Notes: a model not told the origin generated them from the letters alone. DNA of 57,777 bases from Bauldia sp. (GCA_022841545.1 JALHRF010000006.1:1-57777); one strand, 5' to 3'. Positions 8,526 through 16,777 are shown, counted from the first letter of the stretch. A program made the numbers and translations.

Positions 8526-9848
8526 ATGGCCGACACCGGCTTCGCCACCATCCCCGACGCCCCGCGCTACGTCATCGCCAACGCCACGGTTCCCGGCGTG
8601 CTCCTCGGCGACCCCGAGGCCGAGCCGGATGCCGAGGGGCTCTGCACCGTCGATCTCGGCATCATGGATGGCCGCGTCGCGGTGATAGCCCCGGCCGGAG
8701 CGCTGACCGAGGGACCGCGCCTCGACCTCGATCGCGGCATGGCCTGGCCGGCCTTCGTCGACATGCACACCCATCTCGACAAGGGCCATATCTGGCCGCG
8801 CCGGCCCAATCCCGACGGCACCTTCATGGGTGCGCTCGCGGCCGTCGGCGCCGACCGGGCGGCCAACTGGTCGGCCGCGGACGTCCGCCGGCGCATGGAG
8901 TTCGGCCTCCGCGCGGCCTACGCCCATGGCACCGGGCTGATCCGCACCCACCTCGACTCGGCCGCGCCGCAGCACCGCATCTCCTGGCCGGTCTTCGCCG
9001 AAATGCGCGAGCGCTGGGCCGGGCGGATCGAACTGCAGGCCGTGTCGATCGTCGGCATCGAGGAAATCCGCAACGAGGCCTATCTCGACGACCTCATCAC
9101 GACCGTGACCGAGCACGGCGGCGTCCTCGGCGCCGTCACCTACGCGGTTCCGGATCTCGAGCACCTGGTCGAGACGATGATGCACCGGGCGGCGAACCGC
9201 GGCCTCGATCTCGACTTCCACGTCGACGAGACGGGCGACCCGGCGGCGCATTCGCTCCGCGTCATCGCCGACACCGCGCTCCGCACAGGCTTTCCCGGCC
9301 GGATCGTCGCCGGCCACTGCTGCTCACTCGCCATGCAGCCGGCGGCGGAAGCGGAGGCGACGATGGAGCGCGTCGCCGAGGCCGAGATCGCCGTCGTCTC
9401 GCTGCCGATGTGCAACATGTATCTTCAGGACCGCCACGCCGGCCGCACCCCGCGCTGGCGCGGCGTCACCCTGATCCACGAGCTGATGGCGCATGACGTG
9501 CCCGTCGCCGTCGCCTCCGACAACACCCGCGACCCGTTCTACGCCTATGGCGACCTCGACATGCTGGAGGTTTTCCGCGAGGCGGTCCGCATCATCCACC
9601 TCGACCATCCGGTCTCGTCCTGGGCGAGCCTCGTCGCCCGGGCGCCCGCCGCCATCGTCGGGCGGGACGGCGACCACGGCGTGATCGGCGAGGGCCGCAC
9701 CGCCGATCTCGTCCTCTTCCGAGCCCGGAGCTGGACCGAGCTCCTGTCCCGCCCGCAATCGGACCGCACGGTCATCCGCGGCGGCAAGGCGATCGACAGG
9801 ACGCTGCCGGATTATCGCGAGCTGGACGACGTCGTGGGGGCGGGATGA
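8526..9848 (+). CDS. Cytosine-deaminase-like amidohydrolase
   Basis: 440 residues of the metal-dependent amidohydrolase superfamily (COG0402-like). Metal and catalytic motifs are present: HTHLDKG at 81-87, HVDE at 232-235, GHC at 263-265, SDN at 331-333. The HTHLDKGHIWPR sequence resembles cytosine deaminase CodA-type enzymes, which hydrolyse an amino group on a pyrimidine or related ring. It is co-transcribed with the importer, which suggests that the imported compound is its substrate. The actual compound cannot be read from sequence. Spacing to the permease is one base. Confidence 0.88.
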   Translation: MADTGFATIPDAPRYVIANATVPGVLLGDPEAEPDAEGLCTVDLGIMDGRVAVIAPAGALTEGPRLDLDRGMAWPAFVDMHTHLDKGHIWPRRPNPDGTFMGALAAVGADRAANWSAADVRRRMEFGLRAAYAHGTGLIRTHLDSAAPQHRISWPVFAEMRERWAGRIELQAVSIVGIEEIRNEAYLDDLITTVTEHGGVLGAVTYAVPDLEHLVETMMHRAANRGLDLDFHVDETGDPAAHSLRVIADTALRTGFPGRIVAGHCCSLAMQPAAEAEATMERVAEAEIAVVSLPMCNMYLQDRHAGRTPRWRGVTLIHELMAHDVPVAVASDNTRDPFYAYGDLDMLEVFREAVRIIHLDHPVSSWASLVARAPAAIVGRDGDHGVIGEGRTADLVLFRARSWTELLSRPQSDRTVIRGGKAIDRTLPDYRELDDVVGAG

Positions 9849-10007
9849 TGAGCCTTCGGTCACGGCGGGGCAGCGGAGGGGACGCACGCCGGTCCGCATG
9901 GCATCCGGCGGGTGGTGCGCTCTCAGGCAGCGTGCCGTCGCCGACGCGCCCACACCCACCGCTGTCATCTCCGTCCCCGGACCCTTTCTTCGCCCGCCCC
10001 CACCGCC

Positions 10008-10034
10008 GTCATGGCCGGGCTCGTCCCACGGCCG
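10008..10034. repeat. Degenerate rhizobial-type palindromic intergenic repeat
   Basis: The element gtcatggccgggctcgtccc followed by acggccg has the core of the short palindromic repeats scattered between genes in many Hyphomicrobiales (a GGCCGGG...CGGCC stem around CTCGTCCC). The right arm carries mismatches. Only this copy was noticed in the window. Confidence 0.4.
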
Positions 10035-10237
10035 GGGTGTCGGCTATGCATTGCCCCAGGGAAAGGAATCTTATCCCCGTTTGGGAATCCTGGCTGATAC
10101 TGCGCGTGTCCTGCCCGCGAGGGGTCGCCGTCCGGAGGCGAACATTCGGCGGGGCGGGATGCGGCGTACCCTGCTGGCGGCCTCGCAAGCTGTCCACCGG
10201 GGGGCTCCGGCCGGGACCGTGGGGCACTACGACCCTG

Positions 10238-10267
10238 CCGCCCGAAGGCTTAAGGCGGGAAACCGCC
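10238..10267 (+). ncRNA. GNRA-tetraloop hairpin with a competing upstream arm
   Basis: GGCGG (10254-10258), loop GAAA (10259-10262), CCGCC (10263-10267) form a textbook GNRA hairpin. The same GGCGG can instead pair with CCGCC at 10238-10242. Stable tetraloops of this kind are common in structured regulatory RNAs. Confidence 0.4.
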
Positions 10268-10303
10268 GAAGACGCCTGGCCGGAGACCGACTCAAATCGC
10301 CGC

Positions 10304-10367
10304 GGCGGGCGCTCGCTGAGCGCCCAAACACCGGACTACCCGGACTGGCGTGACGCGAGCGCCCGCC
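10304..10367 (+). promoter_or_regulatory. Mutually exclusive hairpins, attenuator-like
   Basis: GGGCGCT (10307-10313) pairs locally with AGCGCCC (10319-10325). The overlapping 13-mer ggcgggcgctcgc (10304-10316) is also perfectly complementary to gcgagcgcccgcc at 10355-10367. Only one of the two structures can form at a time, the arrangement expected of a switchable RNA upstream of the FAD oxidoreductase gene. Confidence 0.45.
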
Positions 10368-10370
10368 AAC

Positions 10371-10389
10371 CCCCTCGATTTCTGAGGGG
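10371..10389 (+). promoter_or_regulatory. Leader hairpin
   Basis: CCCCTC (10371-10376) pairs with GAGGGG (10384-10389) around a 7-base loop. No T-run follows, so it is not a standard intrinsic terminator. It may be part of the leader fold. Confidence 0.35.
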
Positions 10390-10450
10390 AGACGAGACGA
10401 AAGACGGCCTCATCCTCCAGCCCGTTAAGCGGGCGCGGCAAGAAGAACGC

Positions 10451-10477
10451 ATGTCCCTGCCGAGGCGTATCGCATGA
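10451..10477 (+). CDS. Possible 8-codon leader peptide
   Basis: An ATG at 10451 opens an 8-codon frame (MSLPRRIA) whose TGA (10475-10477) overlaps the ATG of the FAD oxidoreductase (ATGA). A purine-rich stretch aagaagaa precedes it. The oxidoreductase itself lacks a strong ribosome-binding site, so coupled translation through this mini-ORF is plausible. This is inference from position only. Confidence 0.3.
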   Translation: MSLPRRIA

Positions 10478-11880
10478 CCGACATCGCCCGCCTGAAGTCC
10501 GCCCTCGACGGCATCCGGATCGAGGACAACCCGGCGATCGTGAAACAGAAGAGCCGCGACTTCTTCTGGTACTCGCCGATCCTCAAGCGCGAACTCGACC
10601 ACGTCACCGCCGACCTCGTCCTCTCGCCGAAGGACGAGGCGGAGGTGATCCGCGTCCTTCGCACCTGCTACGAGATGGAGGTGCCGGTCACGCCCCGTGG
10701 CACGGGCACCGGCAATTACGGGCAGGCGATGCCGCTTGCCGGCGGCGTCGTGCTCAGCCTCGCCGACTTCAACGGGCTGAAGTCTGTCTCCCGCGGCCGG
10801 GCCGTCGCCGAGCCGGGCGCCGTCCTCGCGAACATCGACCGCGAGACGCGAAAGGGCGAGCAGGAGCTCCGCCTCCACCCCTCGACCTGGGCGACCGCCT
10901 CGATCGCGGGGTTCATCGCCGGCGGCTCGGGCGGCATCGGTTCGATCAACTGGGGCGGCCTCCGCGACATCGGCAACGTGCTGCGCCTCCGCGTCGTCAC
11001 CATGGAGGAGAACCCGCGGGTCCTGGAACTGACCGGCTGGGAACTCCACAAGGTGATGCACGCCTACGGCACCAACGGCATCATCACCGAGGTCGAGATC
11101 CCGCTCGATGCCGCCTACGACTGGGTCGACGTCATCGTCGGCGCCGACGACTACATGCGCGCTGTCGCGATCGCCGACCATCTCGCCAACCGCGACGGCC
11201 TGTTGTTCAAGGAGATCGCCACGGTCGCCGCGCCGGTGCCGCACGACTATTTCCTGCGCCACCAGAAATTCATCCGCCGCGACCAGTCGGTGATCCTGCT
11301 CATGGTGGCGCCGCATGCCATGGACCCGCTCATGGCGCTGCTCGGCCGCGAGAAAGGGGAGGTGCTCTACCGCTCCGACACCGCGAGCGCCGAGGAGAAG
11401 AAAGGCCTGCCTCCGGTCTATGAGCTCGCCTGGAACCACACGACGCTTCGCGGGCTAAGGGTCGATCCGACCATCACCTATCTCCAGACGCTCCATCGCT
11501 CGCCGGGCCACCGCGACAGCGTGCGCAGGATGACGGAGATGTTCGGCGACGAGGTGCCGGGACACCTCGAGTTCATCCGCTTCGACGGCAATGTCTGCGC
11601 CGCCGGCCTGCCGATCGTCCGCTACACCGGCGACGAGAGGCTCAACGAGATCATCCGCATCCACGAGGACAACGGCGTCCCGGTCTTCAACCCGCATCGC
11701 TACACGCTGGAGGAGGGCGGGATGAAGCAGACCGACGAGGTCCAGCTCGCCTTCAAGCGCGAGGCCGACCCCAAGGGTCTCCTCAATCCCGGCAAGATGA
11801 TCGCCTGGGAGAATCCCGACTTCGACTGGAAGACCAGCAAGACCTACCTCTTCCCCGGCCTCCAGCCGGCCGCGGAGTAG
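10474..11880 (+). CDS. FAD-binding oxidoreductase (FAD_binding_4/GlcD-like)
   Basis: 468 residues with an N-terminal PCMH-type FAD domain: TADLVLSPKDEAEVIRVLRTC then PRGTGTGNYGQ at 74-84, and HPSTWATASIAGFIAGGSGGIGS around 135-157. The C-terminal part ends with FKREADPKGLLNPGKMI, the usual close of the glycolate oxidase/D-lactate dehydrogenase group. Such enzymes oxidise a 2-hydroxy acid or alcohol and pass electrons to a carrier. It is followed seven bases later by a flavodoxin-fold reductase and probably forms an operon with it. The substrate is unknown. Confidence 0.85.
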   Translation: MTDIARLKSALDGIRIEDNPAIVKQKSRDFFWYSPILKRELDHVTADLVLSPKDEAEVIRVLRTCYEMEVPVTPRGTGTGNYGQAMPLAGGVVLSLADFNGLKSVSRGRAVAEPGAVLANIDRETRKGEQELRLHPSTWATASIAGFIAGGSGGIGSINWGGLRDIGNVLRLRVVTMEENPRVLELTGWELHKVMHAYGTNGIITEVEIPLDAAYDWVDVIVGADDYMRAVAIADHLANRDGLLFKEIATVAAPVPHDYFLRHQKFIRRDQSVILLMVAPHAMDPLMALLGREKGEVLYRSDTASAEEKKGLPPVYELAWNHTTLRGLRVDPTITYLQTLHRSPGHRDSVRRMTEMFGDEVPGHLEFIRFDGNVCAAGLPIVRYTGDERLNEIIRIHEDNGVPVFNPHRYTLEEGGMKQTDEVQLAFKREADPKGLLNPGKMIAWENPDFDWKTSKTYLFPGLQPAAE

Positions 11881-11887
11881 GCGCCTC

Positions 11888-12469
11888 ATGCGCGTCCTCG
11901 TCCTCTTCGCCCACCCGGTCGAGACCAGCTACGGCGCCGCGCTCCACAAGGCGGTGGTCGAGGAACTGAAGGCCGCCGGCCACGAGGTCGACGATTGCGA
12001 CCTCTATGCCGAGAACTTCACCGCGGCGATGACCCGCCAGGAACGGCTCGACTACCAGGAGGTCGGGCCGAACCGCACTCATGTCGAGCCCTATGTCCAG
12101 CGGCTCCTTGCCGCCGAGGCGCTGGTGGTGGTCCACCCGGTCTGGAACTTCGGCTACCCCGCCATCCTCAAGGGCTTCCTCGATCGCGTCTTCCTGCCCG
12201 GCGTCTCCTTCAAGCTGGTCAACCGCAAGGCGCGGCCGTCGCTCCACAACATCAGGAAATGCGCCTTCGTCTGCACCTATGGCGGCACCCGCTTCCGCGC
12301 CTGGCTGATGGGCGACCCGCCGCGGAAGATGGCCAAGCGCCACATGCGGATCACCATCAAGCCGGGCGCACCGCTCGGCTTCTACGCCTGCTACGACATG
12401 AACCGCTCGACGCCGGAAAGCCGGGAGCGCTTCATGGCCCGAGTCCGCGCCGCCATGCGGTCCTTCTGA
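11888..12469 (+). CDS. NAD(P)H:quinone oxidoreductase-like flavoprotein (Flavodoxin_2)
   Basis: 193 residues with the flavodoxin-like fold of the MdaB/KefF/NQO group: N-terminal MRVLVLFAHPVETSYG, which binds the FMN/FAD phosphate, HPVWNFGYPAILKGFLDRVFLPG in the middle, and CTYGGTRFRAWLMGDPPRK. These cytoplasmic enzymes perform two-electron reduction of quinones or related electrophiles. It starts 7 bases after the FAD oxidoreductase, suggesting that the two act on the same compound or electron path. Confidence 0.85.
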   Translation: MRVLVLFAHPVETSYGAALHKAVVEELKAAGHEVDDCDLYAENFTAAMTRQERLDYQEVGPNRTHVEPYVQRLLAAEALVVVHPVWNFGYPAILKGFLDRVFLPGVSFKLVNRKARPSLHNIRKCAFVCTYGGTRFRAWLMGDPPRKMAKRHMRITIKPGAPLGFYACYDMNRSTPESRERFMARVRAAMRSF

Positions 12470-12505
12470 CGGCGCTCAACTGTCATTTGCCCGACATGAT
12501 TCCTG

Positions 12506-12519
12506 CTTAGACGCATAAG
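12506..12519. promoter_or_regulatory. Candidate MarR operator
   Basis: The imperfect palindrome cttagacgcataag (10 of 14 positions symmetric) ends two bases before the MarR start codon. MarR proteins often bind such sites over their own promoters. Only position and symmetry support it. Confidence 0.25.
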
Positions 12520-12521
12520 TT

Positions 12522-13010
12522 ATGGGGTTCGACCATCGCCGCACCGTGACCTTCCGTCTCGCCCAGGCCGCGCACGCCTACCGCGTGCGGTCCGGAAGTC
12601 GACTGGCGCGGATCGAACTGCACTCCGGACAGGAATCTCTCCTCAAGGCGCTCGGCGAGACCGACGGCCAGTCGATGAGCGACCTTGCGGCCACCCTCGG
12701 CGTCCAGCCGCCGACGGTCACCAAGATGATCGGCCGGCTCGCCGCGCAGGACTATGTCGAGCGCCGCGCCTCGAAGGGCGACGGCCGCCAGGCGATGGTT
12801 TTCCTCACCGAGCGCGGCAAGCGCACCATCGACGGCATCGACAAGGTCTGGAAGCGGATCGAGAAGGACGCCGTCTCCGGCATCGACGACAAGGACCGGA
12901 AACGCCTCCGCAAGCTGCTCCGCCAGATCGAGCGCAACCTCGGCGCCCGGGAGAATGGCGACGACCACGAGCTTGCCCTCGACGAGGACACCGCACAGCC
13001 GGCCGAATAG
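12522..13010 (+). CDS. MarR family transcriptional regulator
   Basis: 162 residues with a winged helix: GQESLLKALGETDGQSMSDL, the recognition helix region VQPPTVTKMIGRLAAQDYV, and the wing ERRASKGDGRQAMVFLTERG. The C-terminal helix is charged and long. MarR proteins are usually repressors released by small phenolics or other aromatics. The position next to the FAD oxidoreductase and flavodoxin-like genes suggests that it controls them or itself. ATG at 12522 is chosen. There is no strong ribosome-binding site. Confidence 0.85.
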   Translation: MGFDHRRTVTFRLAQAAHAYRVRSGSRLARIELHSGQESLLKALGETDGQSMSDLAATLGVQPPTVTKMIGRLAAQDYVERRASKGDGRQAMVFLTERGKRTIDGIDKVWKRIEKDAVSGIDDKDRKRLRKLLRQIERNLGARENGDDHELALDEDTAQPAE

Positions 13011-13121
13011 CCGAGCCGTCGTCCTCCCCGCGAGGTTCCGTCTCGACGCCGCCGCGCGCCTCCTATAAGCCGTGCCCCGTCGGGAAGAACAAGGCCGCCC
13101 GTGCTGGGCGAGGAGAGGTGC

Positions 13122-13877
13122 ATGTCAATCACGTACAATTTCGTCGGCCGCGCTGCGGTCGTGACCGGAGGGGCGCAGGGCATTGGCCGGGCCGTGGTCG
13201 AGAAACTGATCGGCGGCGGCGCGAGCGTCGCCATCTGGGACCGCGACAAGGCGCTGGCCGAGCGCACGGCAAGCGAGCTGGCCGAGCGCGGCAAGGTGGT
13301 CGCGATCGGCGTCGATGTCGGCGACTATGCCAGCGTCGAGCGAGCGCGGGACGAGACGGTGGCCGCCCTCGGCAAGGTCGATCTCCTCGTCAACAGCGCC
13401 GGCATCGCCGGTCCGATCGCCAAGACCTGGGAGCACAGCCCGGACCAGTGGGACCAGGTGATCCGCGTCAACCTCACCGGGCCATACCACTGCTGCAAGG
13501 CGCTGGTGCCGGGGATGATCGAGCGGAACTACGGCCGCATCGCCAACATCGCCTCGATCGCCGGCAAGGAGGGCAACCCCAACGCCTCGGCCTACTCGGC
13601 CTCGAAGGCCGGCGTCATCGGCCTCACCAAGTCGCTCGGCAAGGAACTCGCCACCTACGACATCGCCGTCAACGCCATCACCCCGGCAGTCGCCAAGACG
13701 GCGATTCTCGACCAGGTGACGCAGCAGCACATCGACTACATGCTGTCGAAGATCCCGCGCGGCCGTCTGGTGCTGGTCGAGGAGATCGCCAACACCATCG
13801 CCTTCATGGTCTCGGAGGAGTGCTCCTTCACCACCGGATTCACCTTCGACATTTCCGGCGGCCGGGCGACGTACTGA
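13122..13877 (+). CDS. Short-chain dehydrogenase/reductase (FabG-like)
   Basis: 251 residues, the usual length of a classical SDR. The cofactor motif TGGAQGIG lies at 15-22, NSAGIAG is the NAG-type motif, and catalytic Tyr158 and Lys162 form YSASK. It ends with SGGRATY. The enzyme is an NAD(P)-dependent oxidoreductase of an alcohol or hydroxyacyl substrate. ATG 13122 follows a strong GGAGAGG site, so the GTG 21 bases upstream is not needed. The transporter begins 13 bases after its stop, suggesting co-transcription. Confidence 0.85.
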   Translation: MSITYNFVGRAAVVTGGAQGIGRAVVEKLIGGGASVAIWDRDKALAERTASELAERGKVVAIGVDVGDYASVERARDETVAALGKVDLLVNSAGIAGPIAKTWEHSPDQWDQVIRVNLTGPYHCCKALVPGMIERNYGRIANIASIAGKEGNPNASAYSASKAGVIGLTKSLGKELATYDIAVNAITPAVAKTAILDQVTQQHIDYMLSKIPRGRLVLVEEIANTIAFMVSEECSFTTGFTFDISGGRATY

Positions 13878-13889
13878 GGCTGCCGGCCG

Positions 13890-14783
13890 TTGACCACGTC
13901 AACGCGGTCACCGGCGGAATCGGCGGCCCGGCTCCGCGGCATCGCGCTGATGTGCGTCGCGATGCTCCTGTTCTCGATCCTCGATGCGGCGGCGAAATAT
14001 GTGAGCCGCTCCATGCCGGCGCTCGAGGTGGTGTGGGCGCGCTACACCGTCAGCCTGGTCTTCGCGGTCATCATCCTCAGGCCATGGGCGAATCTCGGCC
14101 AATACGTGATGAAGCGCCCCTACATCCAGGTGCTCCGTGGCCTGTTCCTGCTCGGCTCGACCGTCTTCAACTTCATAGCGCTCCGCTACCTGCAGCTCGC
14201 CGAAACCGCGGCGATCGCCTTCGCCGCGCCGTTCTTCATCGTCGGCCTCGCCGGCCCGGTGCTGGGCGAATGGGCGGGACCGCGACGCTGGGTGGCGGCG
14301 GTGATCGGTTTCATCGGCGTGATCGTCGTCGTGGAGCCCGGGCCCGACACGTTCCAGCCGGCGGCGCTGCTCTCGCTCGCCGCTGCCTGCTGCTACGCCG
14401 GCTACAACCTCACCACCCGCCTCCTCAGCCACACCGAGTCGCCGGCCGGCATGCTGATCTACCCGGCGCTGCTCGCAACGCTGATCCTGACCCCGCCGCT
14501 GCCGCTGGTCGGCACCATCCCGCCCGACTGGCTGATCGCCGCGCTGATGCTGCTCACCGGCGCGGCCGGCGGCCTCGGCCACTGGTGCCTCATCGTCGCC
14601 CACCGCAAGGCCCCGGCCTCGCTCCTCGCCCCGTTCCAGTATACCCAGATCCTCTGGATGCCGATGGCCGGCTATCTGGTGTTCAGCGACGTCCCGTCGT
14701 GGAATACGCTGATCGGGGCGGCGATCATCGTGGCGAGCGGGCTCTACATCCTTTATCGCGAGCGCGTGCACCACGACCGGTGA
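13890..14783 (+). CDS. EamA/DMT-family transporter
   Basis: 297 residues with about ten transmembrane segments in two repeated EamA halves (LMCVAMLLFSILDAAAKYVSR in the first, SLAAACCYAGYNLTTRL in the second). The family exports amino acids, metabolites or drugs. The start is TTG at 13890 with a weak GAGG upstream. An internal ATG at 13949 would remove part of the first helix, so TTG is preferred. It sits between an SDR and a 2-hydroxyacid dehydrogenase on the same strand. Confidence 0.8.
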   Translation: MTTSTRSPAESAARLRGIALMCVAMLLFSILDAAAKYVSRSMPALEVVWARYTVSLVFAVIILRPWANLGQYVMKRPYIQVLRGLFLLGSTVFNFIALRYLQLAETAAIAFAAPFFIVGLAGPVLGEWAGPRRWVAAVIGFIGVIVVVEPGPDTFQPAALLSLAAACCYAGYNLTTRLLSHTESPAGMLIYPALLATLILTPPLPLVGTIPPDWLIAALMLLTGAAGGLGHWCLIVAHRKAPASLLAPFQYTQILWMPMAGYLVFSDVPSWNTLIGAAIIVASGLYILYRERVHHDR

Positions 14784-14814
14784 CGAGCCGAGTGGCCAGA
14801 CGAAGGGACCGCGA

Positions 14815-15786
14815 ATGACCAAGATCGACATCCTTGCGCCGGGGGCGCTGCCCGAGGCGTCGGTGGAGACGCTTCGGGAGCGCTTCGCCTGTCATCGCGC
14901 CGTTGGCAGCGACAAGGTCGACGCGATCCTCGCCGAGGCGGCCGGCCGTATCCGCGGCATGGCCCGCGGCGGCCATTTCAACGTCGACCGGACGCTGATC
15001 GACCGCATGCCGAAACTCGAGATCATCGCCAATTTCGGCGTCGGCTATGACGGCATCGACCTCAAGCGCTGCGCCGAGCGCGGCATCGTCGTCACCAATA
15101 CGCCGGACGTCCTGACCGAGGAAGTGGCCGACACCGCCCTCGGCCTCCTCCTGATGACGGTGCGCGAACTGTCCGCTGCCGAGCGCCACCTCCGCGCCGG
15201 CAAGTGGGCGCGCGAGGGCAACTACCGCCTGACGCCTTCGACGCTGCGCGACCGTACCGTCGGCATCGCCGGCCTCGGGCGCATCGGCCTCGCCATCGCC
15301 CGCCGCCTCGACGCGATGAAGGTGCCCGTCGCCTACCACGCCCGGCATGAGCGGACCGGCGTGCCCTACCGCTACTTCGCCGACCTTCACGCCATGGCCG
15401 AGGCGGTCGACACGCTCGTCATCGTCCTCCCCGGTACGCCGGCCACGAAAGGCGCGGTCGACGCCCGCGTACTCAAGGCACTCGGGCCAAACGGCATCGT
15501 CATCAATATCGGCCGCGGCTCGGTGGTCGACGACGCCGCGCTGATTGAGGCGCTCGCCACCCGCACTATCCGCGCCGCCGGCCTCGACGTCTTCACCGAC
15601 GAGCCGCATGTGCCGGAGGCGCTACTCGCGCTCGACAATGTCGTCCTCCTCCCCCACGTCGGCTCCGCCTCGGTCCACACCCGCGACGCCATGGGCCAAC
15701 TCGTGGTCGACAACCTGTCGAGCTGGTTCGAAACGGGGAAGCCGCTCACGCCGGTGCCGGAGACGCCCTGGCCGCCGAGGCGCTAG
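14815..15786 (+). CDS. D-2-hydroxyacid dehydrogenase (NAD-binding)
   Basis: 323 residues of the D-isomer 2-hydroxyacid dehydrogenase family. NAD site GLGRIG at 153-158, catalytic Arg234 (NIGRGS), Glu263 (DEP) and His281 (LPHVGS) are all present, so the enzyme should be active. Likely substrates are glyoxylate, hydroxypyruvate or a related 2-keto acid. It follows the transporter by about 30 bases and converges with the DenD-like gene. Confidence 0.9.
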   Translation: MTKIDILAPGALPEASVETLRERFACHRAVGSDKVDAILAEAAGRIRGMARGGHFNVDRTLIDRMPKLEIIANFGVGYDGIDLKRCAERGIVVTNTPDVLTEEVADTALGLLLMTVRELSAAERHLRAGKWAREGNYRLTPSTLRDRTVGIAGLGRIGLAIARRLDAMKVPVAYHARHERTGVPYRYFADLHAMAEAVDTLVIVLPGTPATKGAVDARVLKALGPNGIVINIGRGSVVDDAALIEALATRTIRAAGLDVFTDEPHVPEALLALDNVVLLPHVGSASVHTRDAMGQLVVDNLSSWFETGKPLTPVPETPWPPRR

Positions 15787-15793
15787 GCGGACC

Positions 15794-16777
15794 TCACTTC
15801 ACCCAGGTGCCGCCGAGCTCGTCCTCGATGTGGATGCGGATGATCTCCTCGAAGCTCTGCTCCGCCTTGAAGCCGAGCGCCGGGGCGCGGGTGGGCGCAA
15901 AGTTGCGCGGCCAGCCGGCGACGATCTTGACGACGACCGGGTCGGGCTCGTGGCGGATGCGCTTGGCGACATCGTCGCCCGCGACCTTGCGGAGCGCGGC
16001 GATCTGCTCGCCGACCGTCACCGAGACGCCCGGCATGGTCAGGTTCCGCCGTGTGCCGACCTCGGCGCCGTCGAGCCCCGCTGCGTGGACGAGGAAGTTG
16101 ACCGCCGAGCGCGGGCTCGCATGCCAGTGGCGGACGTCTTCCGAGACGGGAAGAATCGCCTCCTGCCCGGCCAGCGGCTCGCGGATGATGCCGGAGAAGA
16201 AGCCGGACGCCGCCTTGTTCGGCTTGCCGGGACGGACGCAGATGGTCGGGAGGCGGATGCCGATTCCGTCCATGAAGCCGCGACGCGTGTAGTCGGCGAG
16301 GAGCAGTTCGTCGATCGCCTTCTGCGTGCCGTAGGAGGTGAGCGGCGTGTGGTGGAACTCGTCCGGGATCGCATCCGGGAACGGCGCGCCGAACACCGCG
16401 ATCGACGAGGTGAACACGACCCGAGGCTTGTAGCCGTCGCCGATCTTGCGGATCGCGTCGAACAGGTAGCGCGTGCCGTCGAGGTTGATGCGGTAGCCCT
16501 TGTCGAAATCGGCCTCCGCCTCGCCCGAGACGATCGCCGCGAGATGGAAGATCAGGTCCGGCCGGCTGGCGACGATGCGCTCCGCCACGCCGGGGGTCGA
16601 CAGGTCGATGGCCTCGGTGGCGACGGCGAACGGCGCGCCTTCGGGCGCGGTCGGAGCGACCACGTCGACCAGCGTCGCCTTGTCGATGGCCGTGCCGGCG
16701 AGCGCCTTGTCCTTGACCAGCCGGTTGGTGAGCTTGACGCCGATCATGCCCGCGGCGCCGATGATGAGAATATGCAT
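15794..16777 (-). CDS. denD: D-erythronate dehydrogenase-like extended SDR
   Basis: 327 residues starting MHILIIGAAGMIG, with FHLAAIVSGEAEADFDKGYRINLDGT, FTSSIAVFG, and SYGTQKAIDELLLADYTRRG. The segment RLPTICVRPGKPNKAASGFFSGIIREP is characteristic of DenD, which oxidises D-erythronate (four-carbon acid sugar) with NAD. The partner genes of that pathway (otnK, otnC, otnI) are not in the window. ATG 16777 follows AAAAGGCAGGCA. A longer upstream frame lacks family similarity. Convergent with the 2-hydroxyacid dehydrogenase, seven bases apart. Confidence 0.85.
   Translation of the reverse strand: MHILIIGAAGMIGVKLTNRLVKDKALAGTAIDKATLVDVVAPTAPEGAPFAVATEAIDLSTPGVAERIVASRPDLIFHLAAIVSGEAEADFDKGYRINLDGTRYLFDAIRKIGDGYKPRVVFTSSIAVFGAPFPDAIPDEFHHTPLTSYGTQKAIDELLLADYTRRGFMDGIGIRLPTICVRPGKPNKAASGFFSGIIREPLAGQEAILPVSEDVRHWHASPRSAVNFLVHAAGLDGAEVGTRRNLTMPGVSVTVGEQIAALRKVAGDDVAKRIRHEPDPVVVKIVAGWPRNFAPTRAPALGFKAEQSFEEIIRIHIEDELGGTWVK

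Larger units (their letters stand above)
9849..10473. other. Long non-coding, structured leader upstream of the FAD oxidoreductase
   Basis: 625 bases between the amidohydrolase and the FAD oxidoreductase with no credible protein in any frame. It contains a degenerate palindromic repeat (10008-10034), a GNRA-tetraloop hairpin (10254-10267), a pair of mutually exclusive hairpins (10304-10367), and two further hairpins (10371-10389 and 10420-10434), ending in a mini-ORF that overlaps the next start. The structure suggests a regulatory RNA or attenuator. I could not assign it to a known riboswitch class. Confidence 0.55.

Noticed and set aside
10080-10300. Cobalamin riboswitch in the 9849-10473 leader
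   Set aside because: There are faint likenesses (GAAGGC and GGAGACC segments), but the required CTGCCCCCGCAACTGT core and the B12 box AGCCAGGAGACC are missing.
9849-10473. RNase P RNA, SRP RNA or tmRNA in the same leader
   Set aside because: None of the diagnostic conserved segments (for example GAGGAAAGTCCGGG of RNase P, the SRP tetraloop arm, or a tmRNA tag) are found.
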